From Thelephora terrestris (taxonomy: Eukaryota > Basidiomycota > Agaricomycetes > Thelephorales > Thelephoraceae): a stretch of 64,000 bases of DNA. The notes under the pieces are model-generated. The model saw only the letters and a list, made by a program, of their open reading frames with translations, was not told where the DNA came from and did no database searches. The translations under genes and the position numbers were made by a program. The first letter of the stretch is position 1. Every line of letters starts with the position of its first letter. The stretch is taken from assembly GCA_015956445.1 (NCBI GenBank), contig WIUZ02000015.1, positions 372,001 to 436,000 on the forward strand, read 5' to 3'. This document shows positions 47,618 through 56,273 of the stretch, in pieces.

Positions 47618-50517
47618 CACTTTCTGCCTCCCCTTTCGGGGTCTTGTGCCATGTCCTTTATATTCATCGTGGCCCTTTCCTTTTCCCACACGAACTCGGT
47701 GATCGTTTTGTGTATTTCCTCCTGGATCGTTTTCGGCATACCTTGTGCTCTAGCTAGGAACTGTGTTTTCCCTCCGGCTATCATTTGTACTATTAGCCGT
47801 TTTCCCTCCAGGGTCGGGTATCTTGTTTCCCACCGTCTGAAGTCTTTCTTTATCGTCTCCACTATCTTTTTCCACGGTTCCTCCGGGTCTATTTCGTTCC
47901 CGACCCATGATCCGAGGATCCTTGTTGCGTCTCGGTCTCGGGCAATGTGGATCGCGGCCGGTATAGTTTCTCCCGAGTCGTTGATCGCTCTCGTGTCGAT
48001 CAGTTTCTTGCGGTATTGGGCCGTGCCTATGGGTATAATCTCTGTTTTCTCTACGTTGAATTTCGCCCCTGACATTTTGCACCAGTCTTCCAGGACTTCC
48101 AGTAGTTGCGAGAAGCTATCGTGCTCGGTCAGGACTACCGTTGTGTCGTCGGCGAAGAGGGATACCTTAACCTTGTCGTCTAGGTTGGGGACGGTTATCC
48201 CTCGGATATTTGAGGCCCTTATGTTCGCTGCTAGCGGTTCTATGCTGAGATCGAACAGGATGCAGGACATGGGGTCGCCTTGCCGGACTCCTCTGGTCAC
48301 GTAGAAGGGGCTACTTGTCACACCATTGATTATTATGGAGGTCGGGGCGTCTTTGTATAGGGATTTTATCAGGTTTATCATTCGCTCCGGGAACGCGAAC
48401 TTCTCGAGGATTTTCCATAGATATGGGTGGGTAATTTTATCATAGGCTTTTTCTTGGTCTAAGGCGACTATGGCTCCGTTTAAGCCTTTTAGTTTCGCGT
48501 ATTGTATGGTTGTCCGGACCTGGTCGATCTGGTCGAAGATGCTTCGCCCCCTTATGAACCCTGCCTGGTCTGGGTGGATTATCTTTGGGGCTACTCCTGT
48601 CAATCGAGTTGCAATCGCTTTCGTAAGTATTTTGTAGTCCGTGTTTAGTACCGTTATCGGTCGGTAGTTTGCTATGTTGTCGGCTTCTTTCTTTTTATAG
48701 ATCGGGCACATCCATCCTTCGCTAAAGTCGGTGCCTGCCCTGATCCCGACTCTTGTGATGTCTTCGAAGACCTTAGCGAGGACTGCGGCTATGTTGCAGA
48801 ATCTATCTCTCTCGCCTGGTTTCGCGGATTTGAACTGTTGGTGGATTAGCTTCCACAGTTCCATTGGTATCCCGTCTAGTCCCGCCGCCTTGTCGTTTGC
48901 GTTTTCCATTATTGCTTCGGCCACTTCGTCTTCGGTAATTTCTTGGCTTAATAGATTGGCGTCCTCCTCGGAGAGCTTTTTCTCGACATTTTTGAGTGTC
49001 TTCTTGAGCTTTTCACCCTCCGGTTCTTCGTTCGGGTCTCGGTCTATGGATAGTAGTTGCTCGTGGTATTGCTTTGCTAGTTCCGCCATCTTGTCGGACC
49101 TGGTCTCACTGCTCGGGTTGTCCTGTAGGGGGTTGCGTAGTGCTCGGATTGTGTCCCGGGGGGTGCTCTCTTTTGCCGATCTGGCCCAGTGTTTTGACAT
49201 TGTCTCGCCTTCGAGTCTATTTCGTGCTGTGCCTAGTTTCCTCGCTTCGTCTCTTCTCTTCTTTTCTAGTGCTTCGATTCTTTCGGCTATCAGGCCCGAT
49301 TGCATTTCTATCTCCTCCGGCGTGAGCCCCGGCATGTCCGCTTTGTTTTCTAGTTCCTTTTGCAGGCTCCTTATCGTGTTTTCTAGTCTGGGTTGGTGCG
49401 TTCTCTGGTATTCGCGGGCTATGTCAATTATCTCCATTTTGAACGTTTTTAACGCGGTTTGTGGGTTATTTGCCCTGTCGCCTATTAGCGAGGTCCTCTC
49501 AACCACAGTTTGCAGGTGTTTTGCTCGTTCTTGTATTCTCTTTTTTATATGGGAGTTTTTGAGGAGGTATGCCGGTAGTGCCCATCTCCCTTTTCCTATG
49601 TAGGGCATGTTCTCAGAGGTGATTTGTACGCTCACCATGTTATGGTCCGTCCTGAAGCCGGGGTGTTCTATTTTCCAGTCTGTGCACCATTGGTAGAGTT
49701 CTTCTTTCACGTATATGCGGTCTAGTCGTGACTGACCATTGCCAGTGAAGGTGTACCCTCTCTTCCTGGGGTTCCTTCTTCTCCAGCCGTCCGTTAGGTC
49801 AAGTTCTGTGGTAAGTTCTGAGAGTTCTATCCTCGCTGCTTCGGGGTCAGATCCTCCTCTGTTGTTTAGCCTGTCGATTTCTGGATTTTCGACCAGGTTG
49901 AGGTCTCCCAGTACGACGTCTGGGTGTAGGTTCTCATCGTTATCGATGGCCTCCTTCAGTCCCTTCCAGAAGTCCGCTTTTTCTTCGTTTTTAACCGGGG
50001 CGTATACGTTCATTATTTGCAGCTTATCGGATTCGTTCCACGGGATCTCGACAATGTTTACTCTTCCTGGGATTACGACTTGGTGTGTGGCATTTTTCGC
50101 GTCTAGGAGGCTTTTATGTATTACTATGGACACTCCACCTTTCCTCCCTGGGTTATCCGGGTCTGCGGAGTGTAGTATTCGGAGGGTGTTTCGAAAGCTC
50201 TTTTCAATCGTCTTCTGCATTTCGTCGCTCGGGTGTGTTTCTTGTAGGCTCAGTATCGCTATTCTACGTTTCTTCATTAGGTTATTTATCGATCCCCACT
50301 TATCTAGGGGGTTGCCACCTCGGCCGTTCATATTTATCGAGGCGATTTTAAGCTGCTTACGGCTGCGTCTCGGCTGGGTCAGCCTTTCATTTGGTGCGTT
50401 GCGGAGCCTTGGCGTGGCTCTGTGGTCGGTATTGGGGGGGGGGTCGGTGCCCCTCGACCCGGTTCTGGGTCGTTTCGCTCGGTCGCGTTTCCGGCGGCTC
50501 TGTCTGCCGGTCTCCAA
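47617..50517 (-). CDS. LINE ORF2: APE endonuclease and reverse transcriptase
   Basis: 966 aa. The N-terminal basic leader is followed by an APE-type endonuclease (ASINMNGRGG, LQETHPSD, VVLGDLNLVE, SRLDRIYV, TDHNMVSV). RT follows: GWMCPIYKKKE with ANYRPITVLN, HPDQAGFIRGRSIFDQ, ALDQEKAYDKI, GVRQGDPMSCILF and the catalytic SLFADDTT. All expected catalytic residues are present. It ends DPERGGRK-stop at 47617, just before the conserved MDVARRNEA block that continues in ORF3. The long leader before the endonuclease overlaps another open frame, so the start is tentative. Confidence 0.88.
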   Translation of the reverse strand: METGRQSRRKRDRAKRPRTGSRGTDPPPNTDHRATPRLRNAPNERLTQPRRSRKQLKIASINMNGRGGNPLDKWGSINNLMKKRRIAILSLQETHPSDEMQKTIEKSFRNTLRILHSADPDNPGRKGGVSIVIHKSLLDAKNATHQVVIPGRVNIVEIPWNESDKLQIMNVYAPVKNEEKADFWKGLKEAIDNDENLHPDVVLGDLNLVENPEIDRLNNRGGSDPEAARIELSELTTELDLTDGWRRRNPRKRGYTFTGNGQSRLDRIYVKEELYQWCTDWKIEHPGFRTDHNMVSVQITSENMPYIGKGRWALPAYLLKNSHIKKRIQERAKHLQTVVERTSLIGDRANNPQTALKTFKMEIIDIAREYQRTHQPRLENTIRSLQKELENKADMPGLTPEEIEMQSGLIAERIEALEKKRRDEARKLGTARNRLEGETMSKHWARSAKESTPRDTIRALRNPLQDNPSSETRSDKMAELAKQYHEQLLSIDRDPNEEPEGEKLKKTLKNVEKKLSEEDANLLSQEITEDEVAEAIMENANDKAAGLDGIPMELWKLIHQQFKSAKPGERDRFCNIAAVLAKVFEDITRVGIRAGTDFSEGWMCPIYKKKEADNIANYRPITVLNTDYKILTKAIATRLTGVAPKIIHPDQAGFIRGRSIFDQIDQVRTTIQYAKLKGLNGAIVALDQEKAYDKITHPYLWKILEKFAFPERMINLIKSLYKDAPTSIIINGVTSSPFYVTRGVRQGDPMSCILFDLSIEPLAANIRASNIRGITVPNLDDKVKVSLFADDTTVVLTEHDSFSQLLEVLEDWCKMSGAKFNVEKTEIIPIGTAQYRKKLIDTRAINDSGETIPAAIHIARDRDATRILGSWVGNEIDPEEPWKKIVETIKKDFRRWETRYPTLEGKRLIVQMIAGGKTQFLARAQGMPKTIQEEIHKTITEFVWEKERATMNIKDMAQDPERGGRK

Positions 50518-51140
50518 AGGGTATGCCCACTGCCACCTTCGTGGTGGGTTCTGGTGGGCTCTCTCCTTTCTTGGGCATTACGCCCGGGCCTCTCTGTCGA
50601 GGCTTGTTCCATTGCTCCCGTCCCCGCCGTACTGTGGGGGTTAAGTCCAGGGTCCGTCGCGGGGGGGCGCGTACGGTACGGCGTCGTTGCGCTCCCCTCT
50701 TGACCCTGGAGCTGTGAAGGTGTGATTGTGCTGTGTGTAGGAGTCGCAATATTTTCGGGCGCGCGTGCTGGACCAGGCACACGTCCCTAGGGGAGATGCC
50801 CAGGTAGGGTGCCCATGTCTGCTGGTTGGACTTGGGTACCTTCCCTGGGCTTGGTTCCACCCTTGGCCCTCCCCACCTAAATAGGCCGGCCAGGCTTTTT
50901 CCCTTTTTGTCGGGATCGGCAGTTCCTTACCGTACGGTAAGGTGCCGTTCTCAGGGGGTTCCGAGTTTTTGCCCAGTCCCTTTTGCGACCGCTCCAGCTC
51001 GGCGGACAGTATGATAACTCAGGGCAATGTCTATTTCGTAGTACTTTTCGTTGTCTACGTACTACACGCGGTGTGCGGTAACTCTAGTTCGTGTATCAGT
51101 TCCTGCTGTAGTGGGTTCGTCGCTTGTGGTCATGTTCAGT

Positions 51141-52744
51141 TTATCTTTCTCTTTTCAAGGGGTTGGCACGTACGGCGTTCGATCGCTTCTGGCTTCCCGC
51201 CCCCCTCGCTCTAGTTGGTGTTGCACCCGTTCTTCCTCTAGGTCTAGCCCCGTCTCGAGTTCCGGTGGGGGGGTGGTGGGGTTGGTGGGGTGGTCCCGGG
51301 GGTGGGTCGAGGGGAAGGAGTTCTTCTCCCGGCGTGGGGGCGTCCTGCTGTCCTGCTGTCCTCATCTTCAGAGGTCCTACCTGGGCGCAGAGGCCGCTGG
51401 GGTGATCTATTGCTTTGCAATGGAGGCAGTTCCAGGGGTGTTGGTACTTCATTCCGACCCCGTTAATGTCAGCGTGATACTTTTGGCCGGTGACCCATTG
51501 CCTCCAGCGTTTCAGGAGCTCGGGGTCCGCAGAGGGGGGGTGGACGTATACGTTGTAGACTGTGATGTGTATGCCGGATTTCGGCATGGCGATGTCCAGG
51601 GAGGTGACGCGGATTGAGTCGCTCACGAAGGCACATGCTTCTTCATTTGAGAGCGAGTCGGCTAGGTTGTCGCGGTACAGGCCGACAAAGGCTGTGGTGC
51701 GTCGTTGGGTGTCGGATGGGGTATTGAAGAGCATATCGACCACTGATTTCCGGACTCTCTGGTGTGTGCGGTCTCGGAGGACGTCCGTGTCCGTCCTCAT
51801 ATTGTAGTTGGTGAGGGTTACGGCGTAGTCGTGGGGAATGGGTCTGCCGTTCTCGAAGAAGAGTAGGCCAAGGTTGCTCGTCACCTCGTGGATCCCGGTA
51901 GTGACAAGCCACTTTCGGAAGTCGACCGGGATGTCTGTGATCATGAATATGAATGGTGCTGCATAGGCGTTGTAGATGTGAGGGCTCGCGGGCGTGGGGT
52001 AGACTACGGTGGGTTCGATGTCGTCCGTGCCTCTGAAGATGTCGGTGTAGAGTTCTGTCGGTTCGGGTTAGCGTGTTTCGCGTGTTAGGGGGGGTTGTTT
52101 TGCTTACTCTTAAGGTCGTCCGTGATGACGTGCACCTTCTGTGCCAGGGCCGGGTTGTACCCTCCATCCAAGTAGTGTACGAAGACTGCTTCGTCGAGTT
52201 TGCTCTCCCATGCTTCGCGCACAAGGGGATTGAGGTTCTCTAGGACCCGGTTGAGGTTGAAGCCTTTGATGGGGCCGGAGGGGAGGTGCTTGGCCCATTC
52301 CGTTGCGAGCTCGGTCTGTTGCTCGTCCCCAGATTGCTCCCCGGCATCTCCGTTATCGCTCCCGGTCTGCTCCGCGGGGCGTTTAAGAGCGTTGGCGTAG
52401 CTTTTCGGTCCCGGGATCCTAAGTGTGAATCCTGCCAAGGAGGCACCTGCCTTCCCGGCGTTGTCGGAGGGGGGGTGGCTTGGCGTAGGGGGGTTTCGGT
52501 CGGCGACGTCGTTCATTCCTCCCATCTCGTGATCGGTGTCGCGTGCAGGGTTAGAGGTGGGGGTGGTCGTCTGTACGCCAGGGGGTTGGGGGGTGGTGTT
52601 GGGGGCAGTAGTGTCTCCTTTGCGGTTGGTCATGATTGAGTTGGCTGGTGTCGAGCGGGGTTTTTTTTCGAGTGTGGTGGGCAGCGGTTGGGCAGGTGGA
52701 GGGGTTTTTAGGCGTAGGTATGGGTCGACTGCTGGTTGGCCCAT
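51141..52744 (-). CDS. LINE ORF1 with CCHC zinc knuckle and an apparent intron
   Basis: Two open blocks, 52108-52744 and 51141-52054, join across a 53-nt GTAAGC...CGACAG intron with a CTAAC branch to 1551 nt, 516 aa. The N-terminal third is Pro/Thr-rich. The middle has EWAKHLPSGPIKGFNLNRVL and a globular region through TDIPVDFRKWLV. The knuckle is WNCLHCKAIDHPSGLC (C-x2-C-x4-H-x4-C). The C-terminal tail is Pro/Arg-rich. LINE ORF1 proteins bind the element RNA and form the particle that returns to chromatin. An intron in a LINE ORF1 is unusual. The alternative is two damaged frames, but the splice signals and frame fit are good. Confidence 0.72.
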
Positions 52745-53448
52745 GTCCCTTAAATAACTCCTTTCGTTCCGTCTCGCGGTTTTGGAGTTTCTCGTGGTCC
52801 GCTATCGCAGGTGTCGTTATGCTTCGATCAGGGGGGGGTTGGTGGTGGTTGGGTTTTTACTTCCTTTTTGGGGGGGAGGGACTTGTCAGCTTTGTTCTTT
52901 CCGCGGGGGGGATCAGTGATGGCGTCGGTGATTTCGTTTCGCCTGTTGTGCACTGTCGTTCAGACTTCTCGTCCGTTGGTTTTGGGGTGCGATTTCGCAT
53001 TACGTGTCTTGGGTCGTGGGTGGGGGGCTCTCGGTTGTTGGGCGTTTCGTCTTTGGTCGGTCGGTTTCCATCGTGCTTTGGGGTTTTCTTCCTTCCATTT
53101 TCGTTAGTTTCGTTACGCTTGGTTTTTATTGTTGGGAGGGGCTTTTGTTTCTTCTCAGGGTTCTGTTCCTGTACGTCTTTCTGTTCGTGTGCTGTCTCGG
53201 GCCCGCCAGCTTCTAGCGGGGGGGATGTTCTCTCGCCGTTCTGTTATTTCGCCGATCTGCCTTTGCTTCTTTCTATTATTTTATTTTATTTTATTTTGAT
53301 CCCGGGTCGTGTGGAGGGGGGGTTATCGGGGTTCGGGTGTCGGGGCCTCTTTCGTCTCATGTTTTGCTCCCGCTTGGTTTTGGCTCGGTTGGTGTGTATG
53401 TCATTCGCTCTCGTTTATTTTCTTTTTTGTTTTTATTTTCCTGGGGGG

Positions 53449-53468
53449 GTTTTTTTTTTTTTTTTTTT
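53449..53468. repeat. poly(T) tract inside the LINE leader
   Basis: About 20 T on the plus strand preceded by a G run, between ORF1 and the opposite-strand gene. It could be an old A-tail of a minus-strand insertion or part of the skewed leader. Confidence 0.6.
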
Positions 53469-53674
53469 ATCGTTGGGCGGTGTCGTGCTCCCATTTGTGT
53501 GGTCATTCCTATTTCCACGCCTGTGTGTAGTTACGTTGGTGTTTACGTTTTTACGTTCCACTCTCGATTTGTTCCCTCCTCGGTGTTACGGTGTAGCGCT
53601 TGGGTTTCTTGTATATATACATGCTTCGTACCACAGGGGGGGGTTTTCCTCAGGACGTTCCTCGTCTTTTCCGG

Positions 53675-54515
53675 ATGGCGGCTTTTAACATCGAGGCTTG
53701 CGTCTTCCACATAAATCGTGAGTTCGTCTCAGGCGGGTTTTCACTTGCGTGTTCAGACGGCTTTCTAGCATATAGCATTAGGGATTATCATTTGGGGCGA
53801 GTCGTTCACGACGCCTTACCACCTCCACTGGATCGTTGTCCCGAGTTTCCAGAGGTCTATTTTAACCGTCTTGGGGAGCCTTATCTATGGGGCGCTCCAG
53901 ATGTGGTCAACAATACTGTCTTCCAGATCGTTCCGGATGGGGCTAACCCGTACGTTGTTCGGTTCGGTACGGGGGACTACCGCGAGTGGGACCCTCCTGA
54001 GGTCACTTTTGAATTCGTCAAGGCGTGGTTGGATCTTGGGAAGGACGTGGTGGTGCACCCTTATTGCGCTGGTATCGGGGCGGCGGGTGAAAGTCGCGGT
54101 TTCTCCCGCTTTGTTGTGGGGGGGGGGGCTTTCGCTGTTCGTCGTTCGAGAGGTCGGGAAGGTACCCGAGGGGGCGAGGTTGGGGGGGGAATGCGTCGGT
54201 GGGATGGTTGTGGTCTACGGGGTGGAGTTCTCAGGCCCGGTGGTTCGCAAGGCGTGTTACCATCTCATACCCGCCGATTACCTCGTCGACCCGGATCTTC
54301 CGGGTTTGCCTTCCGGTTTGTCCCGGGAAGAGTTGCTGTATCGTTTGGCTCCTCCCCCTGTTTTCGGCAGGGGGGAGGTTGTGTGGGGTTCGTCAGATTT
54401 GTTCCACTCTCGCGTGCATGTGGAGGTTAGTCTGGAGGAGTGGGACGAGGGGGCTAACACTTTCCCTGGTGTAACGTTGCGAGGTGATTCTTACAGGGCG
54501 TTGCAGGGTCTCTAG
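53675..54515 (+). CDS. unknown protein encoded opposite to the LINE, in its 5' region
   Basis: Exon 53675-54086 and exon 54151-54515 join across a 64-nt GTGAAA...TTCGAG intron to 777 nt, 258 aa. It starts MAAFNIEACVFHINREFVSG and ends GDSYRALQGL-stop. The composition is that of a folded protein: PYVVRFGTGDYREWDPPEV and HPYCAGIGAAE before the join, then VVVYGVEFSGPVVRKACYHL and LIPADYLVDPDLPGLPSGL after it. No family was recognised. The intron contains an 11-G run, so a frame slip there is an alternative to splicing. It lies within the LINE limits, reads away from ORF1 and shares the G/T-rich plus-strand skew of the LINE. Confidence 0.5.
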
Positions 54516-54797
54516 CTTTGGCGTGGGGGGCGCGGTTTTGTGGGGGGGGGGCAGGTGTTTATCTATTAGATTGCTCTCTATGGGGGGTGGTGTCTTTCTC
54601 TAGCAATCTTACGGCTTTTTCTTGCCGGTGTATGGGTCTGGTCTTTCCTCTGTTGCGGTTTGGGGGTATGGTTACCCCCTACTCGCCCTTGTTAGGGGAC
54701 CCCCACTCGGTGGTGTTCTGGGGCCTGTTTTCGAGTGAACCGCGGACTGAGTCGCCCCTCTCTTAGGGGGGGGGGGAGCGGGCGGTGCCGCCCCTTT

Positions 54798-55298
54798 CAC
54801 TGGGGGCAGGGGCACCTGGAATCGGTGATTACATCTTGATTACATGGTGAGTTCATGTGCACTTTTCAATGATTGTAATCGCCGATTCCAGGTTGATTAC
54901 ATTTCAAATGTTACCTTGACATGTAATCCAACTGTTGCCACCAACTCCATTTGAAATTTCCTCAAAATGTTCCCAAGCAATGTTTCCTGAATGTGCCCAG
55001 TGGGTACATTGTGAAAACATCTCATGTTTTTGAGCGCATTTAGATTACATCTCAGACAATTGAAGAACATGTTGACTACATTGCAATATCATTTTTGCTG
55101 ACAGGTCAAAAGCATCCCAGAAACATTTGTTGAGAACATTTCAAATGGAATTGGTGGACATTGGTTGGATCACATGTCAAGGTAACATTTGAAATGTAAT
55201 CAACATGGAATTGGCGATTACAATCATTGAAAAGTGCACATGAACTCACCATGTAATCAAGATGTAATCACCGATTCCAGGTGCCCCTGCCCCCAGTG
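54798..55298. mobile_element. CACTA-like palindromic MITE (B) nested in the LINE
   Basis: 501 bp, with inverted ends CACTGGGGGCAGGGGCACC and arms of about 230 bp that make it almost one full palindrome. Flanked by TTT on both sides (54795-54797 and 55299-55301). CACT ends with a 3-bp duplication fit the CACTA superfamily. Inside are repeated GATTACAT and CATGTAATC words. The arms differ at only a few bases in the outer 130 bp, so the insertion is young and later than the LINE. No coding capacity. Confidence 0.82.
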
Positions 55299-55558
55299 TT
55301 TGCGTCTTACAACGCGTTTTCTAGAGTCTGTCAAGGCTCTTCGAGCCGCAGAGTACCTCGGGGGTCGCAGCCTGTCGCTGCTTCTGTTTCCAAGCCCCAA
55401 GAATCGAGACTGAACGAATGTTGGCTCCAGTGCGAGGGGGGGAGTAAAATTCTCCTGACTGTGATTGAACGCCAAGTCACTTCCGCCTGCTCGGGTTTTA
55501 CAAAAGTGCGAGAGTCGATAAGTCCCGTCGCGCGGACTGTCACTGTCAGAATCAGGAT

Positions 55559-55574
55559 TGAATTTCGCGCGAGA
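55559..55574. repeat. LINE target-site duplication, right copy
   Basis: TGAATTTCGCGCGAGA, identical to 45342-45357. MITE A sequence resumes directly after it. Confidence 0.85.
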
Positions 55575-56273
55575 ATTTCCTGTTAGGCGGATTCCAGGTC
55601 ACGTGACCTGACCGGCCACGGCTGCCGGCAAAGTCCATGGGACTTTCAACCGAGCTCCCTGGCCTCCCTCACCCAATTTTATGGTAGCTCAACACTAAAG
55701 TTTTGTATTTTGATTATTTCATGGGTTCCTAGAACTTGCGTCCCGTTTCCAGATAACTTATCCTGGGTTGCCGGGTCGCGGCCCGTTACGGCTGCCACCG
55801 ATCGGACCTTGAATCTTGCAGCCGCAATATTTGAAGTCCGATCAATTTTGCCACCAGGCGCCAAGGCAATTTTCGAGATAGGAGAGCTCTATTCCACAAA
55901 CATAGAGGCTTTAGGGTAAAGCGGCAAATCAACCGACTGTATTAAGGTGCATACCACTAAAAAAATTGGGTGAGGGAGGCCAGGGAGTTCGGCCGAAAGT
56001 CCCATGGACTTTGCCGGCAGCCGCGGCCGGGCAGGTCACGTGACCTGGAATCCGCCTAACGGGAAATTCTCGCGCGAAATTCAGCCGTGGCCATCCCGCC
56101 TCATACACTGATCCCCCGTGTTTAGAAAAAAAAAAAAACCGAAGTGTAGGCAACCATTTGATGGTCGTTCGTGCAGGATTTGTACAAGCTTCCTGAAGGG
56201 GTCTGCAGTCGAACACGTACTTCCCCGTCTCCCGAAGATGCCTAAGAGGCTTTCAGTGACGCACTTTCGTGGG

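Larger units (their letters stand above)
45358..55558 (-). mobile_element. full-length LINE, Tad1/I-like, with RNase H
   Basis: Flanked by an exact 16-bp duplication (TGAATTTCGCGCGAGA at 45342-45357 and 55559-55574). The 3' end carries a 14-nt A-tail on the minus strand. 5' to 3': a leader of about 2.8 kb holding a nested MITE and an opposite-strand gene, ORF1 (52744-51141), a 620-bp spacer, ORF2 with APE and RT (50517-47617), ORF3 with RNase H (47617-45548) and a 190-bp 3' UTR. The coding strand is C/A-rich, so the plus strand is G/T-rich throughout. The perfect target duplication and long open frames point to a young insertion. The Tad1/I assignment rests on APE + RT + RNase H order and fungal host. 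Confidence 0.88.
45325..56100. mobile_element. palindromic MITE (A) split by the LINE
   Basis: Terminal inverted repeats start GGCGGGATGGCCACGGC and run about 130 bp, including AGGTCACGTGACCT and CAAAGTCCATGGGACTTT. The left end is 45325-45357; the rest is 55559-56100. Without the LINE the element is about 560 bp with a unique centre near 55690-55950. No coding capacity. It lies exactly between kinases 3 and 4. Target duplication and superfamily were not resolved. Confidence 0.7.

Noticed and set aside
45798-50644. Long plus-strand open frames (for example 45798-46829, 47366-48304, 48731-49603, 49739-50644)
   Set aside because: They lie exactly opposite the LINE RT and RNase H frames, have Ser/Phe/Val-rich composition typical of antisense shadows and no domain.
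54830-55290. Repeated GATTACAT/CATGTAATC words as a CRISPR-like or satellite array
   Set aside because: They belong to the two arms of one palindromic MITE and have no regular spacing.
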